Below are positions 50,504 to 59,338 of a stretch of DNA of 59,338 nucleotides, one piece after another. The notes under the pieces were generated by a model. That model was not told where the DNA came from. It ran no database searches and worked only from the letters and a program-made list of their open reading frames with translations. This DNA comes from Chitinophagales bacterium (GTDB taxonomy: Bacteria; Bacteroidota; Bacteroidia; Chitinophagales; CAIOSU01). The stretch covers positions 1-59,338 of the forward strand of contig JBBDNB010000049.1 of assembly GCA_040877935.1 (NCBI GenBank), in the 5' to 3' direction. Position 1 is the first letter of the stretch; the number at the start of each line of letters is the position of its first letter. Made by a program: the position numbers and the translations under genes.

Positions 50504-52852
50504 ATGTACGTAATTAAAAGAAGCGGAAAAAAAGAGCCGGTACATTTTGATAAGATCACCGCAAGAATCAACAAACTGAGCTACAGCCTTGCGCGCAAAT
50601 ATGTGCAACCAGTAGAAATTGCCAAATCGGTAATTCAGGGCATTTACGATGGTATCAGCACTACACAGTTAGACAATCTGGCTGCAGAAACCGCTGCTTC
50701 AATGACGACAGTGCATCCTGATTATGCCATACTCGCTGCGCGTATTGCTGTTTCAAACCTGCATAAAAACACCCAAAAATCCTTTTCTAAAACCGTAAAG
50801 GATCTGTACAATTATGTAGATCCGAAAACAGGACAAAAGGCCGCATTGATTGCTGATGATGTTTATGAAATTGTAAGCAAAAATGCTGACAAACTCGATT
50901 CGGCAATCATCTACGAACGCGATTATCAATACGATTTCTTTGGCTTTAAAACTTTGGAGCGCGCTTATTTGCTGAAAATGAATGATAAAATTGCAGAACG
51001 CCCGCAGCAAATGTTGATGCGTGTGGCAGTAGGCATTCACAAAGAAGATATTGATGCCGCACTGGAGACTTACTCGCTGATGTCAGAAAAATGGTTTACT
51101 CATGCTACGCCTACCCTTTTTAATGCTGGCACACCAAAGCCACAGCTTTCATCCTGCTTTCTGCTGAGTATGAAAGAAGACAGCATCAGTGGGATTTTCG
51201 ATACATTGACCCAGTGTGCTAAAATCTCGCAATCTGCCGGTGGAATTGGACTAAGCCTGCACAATATACGTGCAACAGGCAGTTATATAAAGGGAACCAA
51301 TGGCGAATCCAATGGAATAGTGCCTATGTTGAGGGTTTTTAATGATACTGCCCGATATGTAGATCAGGGCGGAGGCCGAAGAAAAGGATCATTTGCAATG
51401 TACCTGGAGCCCTGGCATGCGGATATTTTTGATTTTCTTGAACTCAAGAAAAACCACGGAAAAGAAGAACACCGCGCAAGAGATTTGTTTTATGCTTTGT
51501 GGGTACCCGACCTGTTTATGAAAAGAGTAAAAGAAAATGGCGACTGGTCTTTGTTCTGCCCTAATGAAGCACCTGGCCTTTACGATTGCTATGGTAAAGA
51601 CTTTGAAAAACTCTATACCAAATACGAGAAAGAAAAAAAATTCAGAAAGCAGGTAAAAGCCCAAAAGCTTTGGTCAGAAATCATGGAATCCCAAATTGAA
51701 ACAGGCACTCCATATATTCTGTACAAAGATGCCTGCAATGAAAAATCCAATCAGAAAAATTTGGGCACCATTCGCTCAAGCAATTTGTGTACTGAAATTG
51801 TGGAATATACTGCCCCCGATGAAGTGGCTGTATGTAACCTTGCCTCTATTGCACTGAATAAATTTGTTACGGAAGAAGGCGACTTCGACTTTAAACAGTT
51901 GTATGACATCGCTTATACTGTCACTAAAAATCTGAATAAAGTAATTGATGTAAATTATTACCCGGTTCCTGAAGCGGAAAATTCAAATATGCGCCACCGC
52001 CCTATTGGCATTGGTGTGCAGGGACTTGCCGATGCTTTTGCATTGCTCCGTCTTCCATTTGACAGCGAGGAAGCGCGCATTCTTAATAAGAATGTTTTTG
52101 AGACCATTTATTTTGCGGCATTGTCTGCTTCTAAAGATCTGGCTAAAATAGATGGCCCTTATAAAACTTATAAAGGCTCGCCTATCAGCAAAGGTGTTTT
52201 CCAGTTCGACATGTGGAATGTAACACCAAGTGATCGCTGGGACTGGGATGCGCTGAAAAAAGAAATCAAAAAGCACGGTGTGCGCAACAGTTTATTACTG
52301 GCACCAATGCCTACCGCTTCTACTTCTCAGATATTGGGCAACAATGAATGTTTCGAGCCTTTTACTTCAAACCTGTATTCGAGAAGAACCCTTTCAGGAG
52401 AATTTGCCTGCATCAACAAACATTTACTAAAAGACCTGATAGCTGCCGGATTGTGGAGTGATGACATGAAAAATGAACTGATCCGCAACAATGGTTCTGT
52501 GCAAAATATTGATGGAATTCCTGAGGATATCAAAGCATTGTACAAAACCGTATGGGAAATTTCACAGAAAGCAGTGATTGATATGGCTGCCGACAGAGGT
52601 GCTTATATTTGCCAAAGTCAGAGCATGAATCTATTTATTGAAAATCCGAATTTCGGAAAACTGACTTCCATGCATTTTTATGCCTGGGAAAAAGGCCTGA
52701 AAACAGGCATGTATTACCTGCGCTCAAAAGCTGCGGTTGATCCTATTAAGTTTACACTCAATACTGAGAAAAAACAAAAGGATTACACAGCCGAGGAGCA
52801 AATTGCCTGTTCAATTGACAATCCTGATGATTGTGAGGCTTGTGGTTCTTAA
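50504..52852 (+). CDS. nrdA: Ribonucleoside-diphosphate reductase class I, large (alpha) subunit
   Basis: Reduces NDPs to dNDPs. 782 aa. N-terminal ATP-cone ([25 protein letters not shown]) for overall activity control by ATP/dATP. The catalytic barrel has the redox cysteine in [14 protein letters not shown], and [29 protein letters not shown] and [26 protein letters not shown], which carries the active-site Asn, Cys and Glu. The C-terminal tail ends in DDCEACGS with the CxxC that is re-reduced by thioredoxin. It forms an operon with nrdB in the order B-A, common in Bacteroidota. Confidence 0.97.
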   Translation: MYVIKRSGKKEPVHFDKITARINKLSYSLARKYVQPVEIAKSVIQGIYDGISTTQLDNLAAETAASMTTVHPDYAILAARIAVSNLHKNTQKSFSKTVKDLYNYVDPKTGQKAALIADDVYEIVSKNADKLDSAIIYERDYQYDFFGFKTLERAYLLKMNDKIAERPQQMLMRVAVGIHKEDIDAALETYSLMSEKWFTHATPTLFNAGTPKPQLSSCFLLSMKEDSISGIFDTLTQCAKISQSAGGIGLSLHNIRATGSYIKGTNGESNGIVPMLRVFNDTARYVDQGGGRRKGSFAMYLEPWHADIFDFLELKKNHGKEEHRARDLFYALWVPDLFMKRVKENGDWSLFCPNEAPGLYDCYGKDFEKLYTKYEKEKKFRKQVKAQKLWSEIMESQIETGTPYILYKDACNEKSNQKNLGTIRSSNLCTEIVEYTAPDEVAVCNLASIALNKFVTEEGDFDFKQLYDIAYTVTKNLNKVIDVNYYPVPEAENSNMRHRPIGIGVQGLADAFALLRLPFDSEEARILNKNVFETIYFAALSASKDLAKIDGPYKTYKGSPISKGVFQFDMWNVTPSDRWDWDALKKEIKKHGVRNSLLLAPMPTASTSQILGNNECFEPFTSNLYSRRTLSGEFACINKHLLKDLIAAGLWSDDMKNELIRNNGSVQNIDGIPEDIKALYKTVWEISQKAVIDMAADRGAYICQSQSMNLFIENPNFGKLTSMHFYAWEKGLKTGMYYLRSKAAVDPIKFTLNTEKKQKDYTAEEQIACSIDNPDDCEACGS

Positions 52853-52879
52853 TTTCATTCAAACCAAATAAATCAGCCT

Positions 52880-52906
52880 TGCCCGGAGTTTGCGCTCCGG
52901 GCTTTT
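52880..52906 (+). terminator. Terminator of nrdBA
   Basis: GCCCGGAG / CTCCGGGC stem with loop TTTGCG, followed by TTTTTG. It starts 28 bases after the nrdA stop. Confidence 0.85.
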
Positions 52907-53159
52907 TGTATTCATGAATTTTTAAAATTTATTGTAGATGCTGAAATTTATCGTGTGTCAAATTGGGTGTACGACAAATTTCCGTGTACTCAAACAAGGG
53001 AGCATGCTCCCTTGCCAAAGAAGTATATTTCCTTGCCCTGTAACTTGTGAATCCATATATCAAACCCGTCTATGGATATTTATCCTACACCCGTCAAATT
53101 GATGTTCATAAAGTTAAAGGGCTTTTATTTATCTTAGTTTCAAACAAATTCAATTTTCA
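52907..53159. other. Gap without a gene; holds a perfect 20-base palindrome
   Basis: CAAGGGAGCATGCTCCCTTG at 52995-53014 is a perfect palindrome. Nothing else in the gap looks like a gene or a known RNA. The palindrome may be part of another dispersed repeat, but no second copy is in this window. Confidence 0.5.
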
Positions 53160-53564
53160 GTGATCAGATCCATATTTTCCGTAATTGCTGCTGCCCTGGT
53201 TGGGTATTTTGTAATTGCTCTTTTGGAAGCAATAATACATCAGGTTACGGGTATTAGTGCAAGCGACCAAAAAAATTTCAAGTTGCAATTGGCTGAAATC
53301 CCTAAACTTGCCCTACTCTTTATATGGAGCGCTTATATTCTCGGCTCAATTACTGCCGGAGCTGTTGCCGCAGTACTTTGCAGGAAATATCAAATAAAAG
53401 CTGCTGCATTTAGTGGCTTGCTCTTGCTTCTTGCAGGATTTATCAACTTATATATGATCCCACATCCCACCTGGTTTATAATTGGCACTACAATTACTTA
53501 TGTACCCTTTGCAGTAATTGGCGGTAATTATGGCAAAAATATTAAGGATAAAAATGTCATTTGA
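53160..53564 (+). CDS. Small hypothetical membrane protein
   Basis: 134 aa starting at GTG (no ATG near the frame start). Four predicted membrane segments: SVIAAALVGYFVIALLEAII, LALLFIWSAYILGSITAGAVAAVLC, FSGLLLLLAGFINLYMI and WFIIGTTITYVPFAVIGG. The pattern is common in small Bacteroidota proteins of unknown role. It lies 21 bases before the next gene in the same direction, so they are probably co-transcribed. Confidence 0.75.
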   Translation: MIRSIFSVIAAALVGYFVIALLEAIIHQVTGISASDQKNFKLQLAEIPKLALLFIWSAYILGSITAGAVAAVLCRKYQIKAAAFSGLLLLLAGFINLYMIPHPTWFIIGTTITYVPFAVIGGNYGKNIKDKNVI

Positions 53565-53585
53565 ATTTGAACACTGGTCTTAATA

Positions 53586-53999
53586 ATGAATCTAAACAAA
53601 ATTGCTCCGCTTTATATCGAACTGCTTGTATTGTTTTTGATTATTGTAATATATAGTAGTGTCAGAGTATATCAATACAATTATTGGGAGCAAACCAAAG
53701 GAGAAGTAGTACAGATTCAGGTAAAAGAACTTAAATCTTTTACCGGTGATGTTCACAATGAAATTCCTGTGATTCGCTATATTGCTAATGATAGACTCCA
53801 CGAGATCAGGGCAACACTTTTGACCGGTTTTAACGATTTGTGGGCAGGCGATGAAGTGCAATTGATTTATCCGAAATCTGACCCGGGAAATGCGCGGGTT
53901 TTAAATTTTATAGGTTTTTGGCTGCCCATTCCAAGTCTAATCATTATGGTCGTTGTTTTTACATTTAGTATTGGAATAATAAGAATACTTACAAGGTAA
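53586..53999 (+). CDS. DUF3592-like membrane protein
   Basis: 137 aa. An N-terminal membrane segment (YIELLVLFLIIVIYSSVRV) is followed by a small soluble domain with WEQTKGEVVQIQV, IPVIRYIANDRLHEIRA and GDEVQLIYPKSDPGNARVLN, the DUF3592 pattern. A second membrane segment ends the chain. The function of the family is unknown. Probably in one transcript with the gene at 53160. Confidence 0.75.
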   Translation: MNLNKIAPLYIELLVLFLIIVIYSSVRVYQYNYWEQTKGEVVQIQVKELKSFTGDVHNEIPVIRYIANDRLHEIRATLLTGFNDLWAGDEVQLIYPKSDPGNARVLNFIGFWLPIPSLIIMVVVFTFSIGIIRILTR

Positions 54000-54016
54000 T
54001 TTTTTAGGACAAGACA

Positions 54017-55114
54017 CTATTTCACTAAATTTTCAAACAATTTAAGGTATTCCTCAACAGTACGTTTGGTATTAAAAACCTGATCGATCCGCTCTTGTGC
54101 ATTCTGTCCGTATTTTTCGCAAAGCTCCGGATTTTCATAGAGCCTGATCATTCCTTTTGCCAATGCTTCCGGATTTTTGGACGGAACTACAATTCCGCTT
54201 TCTCCATTCACGACCAATTCCCTATTGCCCGCTATATCCGTAATCAAAGGTGCTATTCCTATCGACATTGCTTCAATTACAGCCTTGGTAATGGATTCTC
54301 CCGTAATGGAAGCCAGTGCAAAAACATTGCTTGCTTTCACAATATTCAATCCGTCTTTTCTATATCCGGCAAAATGTATTTTGTCTTTATTGGGACTTTT
54401 GTTTACAATTTTTAAAATATCAGGTGAGTCGAGCCCCTTCCCTACCAAAAGCAAATGAAGGGGCATTGCTTGCGGAATATAGTCCATCGCTTTCACCAGG
54501 TATTTTATGCCCTTCATTCTTCTTGCATTGGCCACACAGCTAACCACAAAAGCATTTTCTGGAATCCCAAATTCCGACAGATCGGTTTTTTCAATAGCCC
54601 TGTACCAGTTCAGGTCATGGCCTTTGTTGATGGTTACAGCCTTGCCTTTTTTGAAGAACAATTGCTTTTCGAAAAGCTCCTGAATGGCTTTGGCATTGCA
54701 AATGATCTTATCTACCCTTGGGTGTAAAAATTTGGCATAGGCCGTTGGATCCCACCAGTGGATATTCCCGGTATAGCCGCGATAAAGCACTACTTTCACA
54801 GGCAGGTTTTTTGCAGCTTTTATTCCATTGATAATGGCCTTGCTATTGTAAAGCAGCAAGATATCGTGCTTGCCTTTTTCCAAGCGGTTTTTAATCAGCT
54901 CTACCGATTTTTTGCTAAATTTCTTTTTTGGAAGTGCATCGATTACCGGGATTCCTGCGGCTTTAAACTTTTGTGCGTGTTCACTTTCCGCATCGGTAAT
55001 GATTTCTACATCTACTCCTTTTTGTTTTAATCCCAGAAAAATAGCAGCTTCAGGTCGCGAGGAAACAAAACTATTATAATTGCTGATTACAAGGATTTTA
55101 ATTGGCCTGGACAT
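54017..55114 (-). CDS. Glycosyltransferase, GT4-like (GT-B fold)
   Basis: 365 aa. N-terminal half begins IKILVISNYNSFVSSRPEAAIFLGLKQKGVDVEIIT and includes VVLYRGYTGNIHWWDP. C-terminal half is the Glycos_transf_1 domain (VSCVANARRMKGIKYLVKAM, LLLVGKGLDS, KIHFAGYRKD) with the donor-binding E-x7-E motif in GESITKAVIEAMSIGIAPLITDIAGN. Transfers a sugar from a nucleotide-sugar, probably for a cell-surface glycan; acceptor unknown. No neighbouring polysaccharide genes except the membrane enzyme at 56408. Confidence 0.88.
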   Translation of the reverse strand: MSRPIKILVISNYNSFVSSRPEAAIFLGLKQKGVDVEIITDAESEHAQKFKAAGIPVIDALPKKKFSKKSVELIKNRLEKGKHDILLLYNSKAIINGIKAAKNLPVKVVLYRGYTGNIHWWDPTAYAKFLHPRVDKIICNAKAIQELFEKQLFFKKGKAVTINKGHDLNWYRAIEKTDLSEFGIPENAFVVSCVANARRMKGIKYLVKAMDYIPQAMPLHLLLVGKGLDSPDILKIVNKSPNKDKIHFAGYRKDGLNIVKASNVFALASITGESITKAVIEAMSIGIAPLITDIAGNRELVVNGESGIVVPSKNPEALAKGMIRLYENPELCEKYGQNAQERIDQVFNTKRTVEEYLKLFENLVK

Positions 55115-55584
55115 TTAATTTGTCAATTTTGAACAAACATAGGGAAAAAGGCTGCTGAATGCCACAGATTCATCACCTTAACCTTAGTTCGGAAATTATT
55201 TATTGCTCAGAATGCCAGAAAACAGTGAGATTCGACTGGAAATATTGATGGAATAGCGGGCTATTTTGAGATATTTCCAGGAAGAAGATTGCTGTTTTCC
55301 GGCATTTGAAATCCATAAAACGCAATATGCAGCGTTGCATTTGCTTGGTTTATCCCGATAGACCTTCTCAAATGCGCCTTGCCTATTACGTTTTAGTGAA
55401 TTTCTGAGTTCTTAAATAATTATCGAACTAAGGTTTTTAATTCTCAATTCTAAGTACTTTTACAAAATGTTAAAATTCGCATCATATAATTGAAAAGCAA
55501 TTGTATGATTTGATAAATGAAAACTGGAAGAAAAATTATAAATACTTTTATACATGAGTTGATGAGATGAAAAAGTGACAATAA
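55115..55584. other. 470-base gap without a gene, with a long dispersed palindrome at 55211-55306
   Basis: The arms AATGCCAGAAAACAG ... CTGGAAATAT (55211-55245) and ATATTTCCAG ... CTGTTTTCCGGCATT (55271-55306) are imperfect reverse complements over about 35 bases. 55270-55324 matches the half copy at 19600-19653. No coding frame is credible here. Confidence 0.65.
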
Positions 55585-56355
55585 ATGAATTTTGACAAAA
55601 GCTATTTAATACTTCTATTAATATTCGTTGGCCTGATTCCAATAAAAAGCAATGCACAGCAAATTGTACATGTTGAAAACAAAAGGCTGAAAGCTGATGA
55701 AAGTGGCTGGAGTGGAGATGTCAGCATACAGGTGAATTTCATTCAAAACATCAATGATATTTTCCAAACGGCAAATAATGCTTCATTTCAATACACTTTT
55801 GAAAAGAATACGCTTTTATCGCTGAGCAATTACAATCTCACCATTTTTAATCAAAGTAAAGTTGTAAATGAAGGGTTTCAGCATTTTCGCTACAATCGTA
55901 CCGTTACTGATGTTTTTAGTTGGGAAGCTTTTGGCCAGGCACAGTTCAATGAAATTATCAAAATCCAGTTTCGCAGCTTGTTGGGCACCGGCCCCAGGAT
56001 CAGGATTTTTGAAAACGACAGTTCTAAAACACGCATGTATTTCGGTCCGCTGTATATGTATGAATACGAGGAGGAAACCACAGGAATTATTAACCGGGTA
56101 CACCGCATGAGCGCATATGTTTCGCTGGGAATTCCAATCCACAAAAGGTTTTTTATTGATATGATTGCCTATTATCAACCTAATATTGTGGATTGGAAGA
56201 ATTACAGATCATCAATACAGGCATCACTTGAAATCAGCATCATCAAGAAATTGATACTGGAAATAAGATTGGGCTTGCTTTACAATTCCCGCCCCCCGGA
56301 AGAAATCAGAAACACTTTTTACAACTTCAGCAATGGCCTGAAATTCAGGTTTTAA
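55585..56355 (+). CDS. DUF481-family outer-membrane beta-barrel-like protein
   Basis: 256 aa. Signal peptide LLLIFVGLIPIKSNAQ. The mature part alternates in beta-strand pattern (GDVSIQVNFIQNIND, ASFQYTFEKNTLLSLSNYNL, FQHFRYNRTVTDVFSWEAFGQAQFN, SLLGTGPRIRIFEND) and ends in an aromatic residue (GLKFRF), as outer-membrane barrels do. This is the DUF481 (putative salt-induced outer membrane protein) pattern. Small solitary gene; its exact role is unknown. Confidence 0.85.
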   Translation: MNFDKSYLILLLIFVGLIPIKSNAQQIVHVENKRLKADESGWSGDVSIQVNFIQNINDIFQTANNASFQYTFEKNTLLSLSNYNLTIFNQSKVVNEGFQHFRYNRTVTDVFSWEAFGQAQFNEIIKIQFRSLLGTGPRIRIFENDSSKTRMYFGPLYMYEYEEETTGIINRVHRMSAYVSLGIPIHKRFFIDMIAYYQPNIVDWKNYRSSIQASLEISIIKKLILEIRLGLLYNSRPPEEIRNTFYNFSNGLKFRF

Positions 56356-56407
56356 CCGTGTTGTGTAAAACATCTGCGAATACAAAAAAAGCACTCCGAT
56401 TAGTATT

Positions 56408-59017
56408 TCACAATCCAAAATCAGAATGGTACTGAATTAGAATTGTCCTGACCCTTTGATCTGAATAATATTCCTTTTGCTTCAATTTATCGATTAAATC
56501 AAAATCTTCAAATCTTAAGGATAAATCCCAGGCATGATAGACAATAGCCTTGTCAATTAATTTTTCAAGATGGATTTTCACAAATGGATACAGGGCAATA
56601 TCAAATGAAACTGCTTGTATTTTTTGTGTTTTGATTTGGCGGGCAATTGCTTCTGCTTCCTTTTGTAATTGGTTTTTATCTGCATCTTTCAGCCATGTAG
56701 GCAAATAATAAGAAGTGTGGAAACCCAATTCAGAAAGTTTGGAAAGCTCAGGGATTTTAGCTCCGCTTTCAATTATCGTATTGGATTTTATGCCAAAGTC
56801 CTGATCTAACCTAAGCAGATCTTCTGCAATAGCATCAAGATTATCTGAAGAAAGGTTTTTAATATCAAACCAAATTTTGGGGAGGCTTGAATTTTCAATA
56901 TTCGACAACAAAGAATCAACTGGCATACCGGACATAGCGCTTGCATCATGCCCTACTTCAAAAAAAGCTTTACCCTCCTTCTCTTTAAAAATTAAATCTG
57001 TTTCAAAACCGAGGCCATTAAAATTCACTTCAGCCAAATTCCCCGTAGTATTCACCCGATGTGCTAAAACCCTATTCAATTGTGCTAAAGAGTCCAAAAG
57101 ATAAATATTGTTTGCTCTTACAAAATATCTATTGTCACTGCTTGTATATTTACGCTTACCATCTAAGGTATAGCAGTCTTTTTCTTCTAATTTAAAATCC
57201 TCATTTGAAAGATCATAACGAGCGTCATAGTGTTGAGTATTAATACCTGTCAAGCCTACCATCAGGTCATAAAACAGGTCTGTAGAATAGATGGATTTCG
57301 TCCTGTGTTTTAAGTACCTGTATTTATTCTGATACCTGGTTTTATATTGATCAGAAAAACTCAGAATCATTGGTATTTGAGTCATGGAAAAGGTGAAATT
57401 GCCCGAGTTGTGTTGCAAATGCCGAAGAACCTCCTCTGAATGATCTGCAAAATACATGAATGCTGCTGCTTTATCGGAGCTGTTAAATGCTTTTAATGCT
57501 TTGTCAACTACATAATCATTGTAAAACACGCTATTGTCATAATGATTGATACTCATTTCAGGAAACTTATTATTTCCAAAAACACCTTTATCCAATCTAC
57601 TCCTATACTTTTTAAAATCTTCTGGATATCTTCTTTCATAATATCCGTGGTTGCCCATCAGGTGAACAAAAATAACCGTATTTTTCTCTATTCCTTTTTC
57701 AATTATATCTTCGAGCTTATTTATCAGTCTTCCATCATGAAATTGAGTATTGGTAATCGTACCAATATTGGAATTGATAAAGTAGTGATGATCTGCAGAT
57801 TCCGACAAAGCAGTAATGGCATTGTCCCAGCCTCCATAGCGCACCTGATTGCTGAGCCAATAGGTTTCAAATCCTGCCGATTTCAGTACATTTAATATTG
57901 AAGCTGAAGTATAATATTCCTTATTGTTTTGCAAATTGGCTTCCGTAAGCGCTTTGCTAAGCACAGGAACTGTGTGGGTGTGTGAGGAGAAAGCCCTGTC
58001 AAACCGAAGAATCAAACTGTCATTATACAGGCGTTTTAAACGAGGTGTAGTATTGCGCACATAGCCGTACAAGCTCATGTGGTTCTTATTCAGGGATTCT
58101 CCTATAACAAACACATACAATTCATTCTCTTCTTTTTTTGAAGCAGGTATTTCAACTGTGCCAAGGTCTCGTTTCTTCAGTTCCTTTCTAAACTTTTCAA
58201 GTTCGGTCTTGTAATCTTCAAAGCTTCTTAATATTAATTTAGGGAATGCAGGCAGCTCCCATATATTCAGATTGATAAACAGCAAAAGAGATACGATTAA
58301 TGTGTAGAAGACATTTGCACTTATCTTTTTTCTTTTTACAAACACTTGCACATATACAGCAATAAGCATTAACACAAGCGATACAAGAGTTAATATTATG
58401 TATTCAACATTGAAATAATCCCTGATAAAATCATAGGCTTCCAGTAAATCGGTCTGAAATAAGGCATAAATCTGACCTGTGTCCATTACATCTGTAGATC
58501 GATTGCTGTTAACCGTATGGTGATAAGCAATATTGATCATGGGCAAGAGTGTGATCAATGAGATAATTATGCCTATAATAAGTGCAGAAAGAAATTTCAA
58601 TCTTCTACCAAAAGCATCATAAATCAATAGTGCTATAAGTGAAATTTCTATCAGCAATACAGTGTAATACCATATTTCCGGCTGCGGAACATCTTTATAA
58701 TGAATGGTACTGGTATAAAAATTCATCCAAAAAATCACAAGTGTAAGCCATGAAAGAATGTTGTAGTTGTATTTTTTGAGCAATAAATGATAGGAAGTCC
58801 AAACCAGTGCGTTGACAAGAATCAATCCGAAAATATAGTTTGAAATGAGCAACCCCAGTAGTATAGAAATCGAAAAATATACGCCAGTCTCAATTACAGA
58901 TAACTTCGGAAGGTTTTTATTGAAAACCAGCTGCTTGTTGATGTGTTTTTTGTTTTGAAGCAATTTCACCAAAATCAAAACAGCTACAATTATAATCAGG
59001 ATTCCTTCTATGGTCAT
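56408..59017 (-). CDS. Sulfatase-fold phosphoethanolamine transferase-like membrane enzyme with extra C-terminal GDPD-like domain
   Basis: 869 aa. Residues 1-250 hold about seven membrane segments, with an extra N-terminal one. Residues of about 290-600 form an alkaline-phosphatase/sulfatase fold. Metal and nucleophile motifs resembling EptA/CptA are VIGESLNKNHMSLYGY (Glu), FSSHTHTVPVLSKAL (candidate nucleophile Thr), HLMGNHGYYERRYP (His) and YFADHSEEV (Asp-His). Residues of about 640-869 look like a GDPD/PLC-type TIM barrel: AHRVNTTGNL, GFETDLIF, EVGHDASAMSG and IWFDIKN carry the expected His-Arg, Glu-x-Asp, His-Asp and Asp-x-Lys. Ordinary EptA-type enzymes have about 550 aa. One inference is a bifunctional lipid-headgroup enzyme: transfer plus phosphodiester cleavage. 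Confidence 0.82.
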   Translation of the reverse strand: MTIEGILIIIVAVLILVKLLQNKKHINKQLVFNKNLPKLSVIETGVYFSISILLGLLISNYIFGLILVNALVWTSYHLLLKKYNYNILSWLTLVIFWMNFYTSTIHYKDVPQPEIWYYTVLLIEISLIALLIYDAFGRRLKFLSALIIGIIISLITLLPMINIAYHHTVNSNRSTDVMDTGQIYALFQTDLLEAYDFIRDYFNVEYIILTLVSLVLMLIAVYVQVFVKRKKISANVFYTLIVSLLLFINLNIWELPAFPKLILRSFEDYKTELEKFRKELKKRDLGTVEIPASKKEENELYVFVIGESLNKNHMSLYGYVRNTTPRLKRLYNDSLILRFDRAFSSHTHTVPVLSKALTEANLQNNKEYYTSASILNVLKSAGFETYWLSNQVRYGGWDNAITALSESADHHYFINSNIGTITNTQFHDGRLINKLEDIIEKGIEKNTVIFVHLMGNHGYYERRYPEDFKKYRSRLDKGVFGNNKFPEMSINHYDNSVFYNDYVVDKALKAFNSSDKAAAFMYFADHSEEVLRHLQHNSGNFTFSMTQIPMILSFSDQYKTRYQNKYRYLKHRTKSIYSTDLFYDLMVGLTGINTQHYDARYDLSNEDFKLEEKDCYTLDGKRKYTSSDNRYFVRANNIYLLDSLAQLNRVLAHRVNTTGNLAEVNFNGLGFETDLIFKEKEGKAFFEVGHDASAMSGMPVDSLLSNIENSSLPKIWFDIKNLSSDNLDAIAEDLLRLDQDFGIKSNTIIESGAKIPELSKLSELGFHTSYYLPTWLKDADKNQLQKEAEAIARQIKTQKIQAVSFDIALYPFVKIHLEKLIDKAIVYHAWDLSLRFEDFDLIDKLKQKEYYSDQRVRTILIQYHSDFGL

Positions 59018-59338
59018 TTCAATGTATTAATGGCAATTATCGGTTAATTGATTTTTAAAATTAAATCCAAATTTAGTTATTGAAAATGAAAACCACTGTT
59101 TCGGTAATCTTGTTTGTATAACAATTATTGATTTAAACCCGCATTATGTAATTGAAAAGCAATTTGCAGCAAATTTGAAGAAAAATACAAGCTCTAAAAT
59201 GTCCATAAGGGATCTTCGTCTATTATTCAGCCTCCATTTTTGATATTCCCAAAAACAAGGCTCTTTATATGCAGTGGCATCCAGAGTAAACAACCTCGGG
59301 GCAAGCCCACGAGGCATTTATTTGGAAAAAATACTTTT
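59018..59338. other. Terminal gap; third copy of the AGTAAACAACCTC repeat at 59285-59338
   Basis: No gene is seen in the last 321 bases. The final 54 bases match 27452-27505 almost exactly, with a single substitution and one base of indel in the A-run, and are cut by the window end. Confidence 0.7.

Noticed and set aside
55477-59172. Shared word TAATTGAAAAGCAATT at about 55484 and 59148
   Set aside because: Short, AT-rich and with no further similarity on either side; chance cannot be excluded.

Overview
The window comes from a member of the Bacteroidota. The evidence is several proteins with type IX secretion (T9SS) C-terminal sorting domains, a type III glutamine synthetase, a free-standing 23S-intervening-sequence four-helix protein, SBBP and PD40 propeller proteins, -7 elements of the TAnnTTTG kind, and an almost complete lack of Shine-Dalgarno sequences. 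I cannot place it below phylum. No rRNA or tRNA gene was seen. Most of the window is an ordinary chromosomal core with intergenic palindromes.

Layout. 1-6.4 kb: tsaE-ald, a small lipoprotein, and a fatty-acid beta-oxidation pair (thiolase, then hydratase/dehydrogenase) split by a four-helix-bundle IVP gene between hairpin-forming repeats. 6.4-17.2 kb: a complete type II-C CRISPR-Cas locus. It has a tracrRNA on the minus strand just before cas9, a 1532-aa Cas9, a 51-codon gene remnant, a REP-associated HUH transposase (RAYT), cas1, cas2, and an array of 44 repeats and 43 spacers with decayed repeats at its far end. 17.2-21.3 kb: accessory segment with a truncated SGNH-like gene, a GT-C-like membrane protein and an SDR-DUF2867 gene, all among dispersed repeats. 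21.3-30.4 kb: OmpA/PD40 lipoprotein, glutamine synthetase III, a membrane protein, a SpoIIE-type phosphatase and a TlpA-like thioredoxin. 30.5-44.9 kb: Hsp20, SBBP/T9SS protein, argS, DegT-type aminotransferase, proC, Gcr-family membrane protein, cystathionine beta-synthase type enzyme, LysM/RlpA-like protein, long NfeD and kdsB. 44.9-48.8 kb: two tandem DUF4397/T9SS paralogues with identical 3' ends. 49.5-52.9 kb: nrdB-nrdA. 53.2-59.3 kb: two small membrane proteins, a GT4 glycosyltransferase, a DUF481 protein and a sulfatase-fold phosphoethanolamine transferase-like protein with an extra C-terminal GDPD-like domain.

How the CRISPR part fits together. The tracrRNA anti-repeat pairs with the array repeat only if the repeat is read on the minus strand (starting GTTGTG). 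A terminator-like hairpin on the minus strand lies between array and cas2. Decayed repeats lie at the opposite end. Together these imply that crRNAs run toward cas2 and new spacers enter at the cas2 end.

The most unusual signal is a family of palindromes. Near-palindromic 15-mers occur as inverted pairs with a 3- or 5-nt spacer, in at least four sequence families. They sit in nearly every gap of the cas locus and also lie in frame, as exactly 11 codons, inside cas1 and inside the RAYT gene. A RAYT-linked palindrome family appears to have colonised, bounded and partly been absorbed into the coding sequence of this CRISPR-Cas locus.
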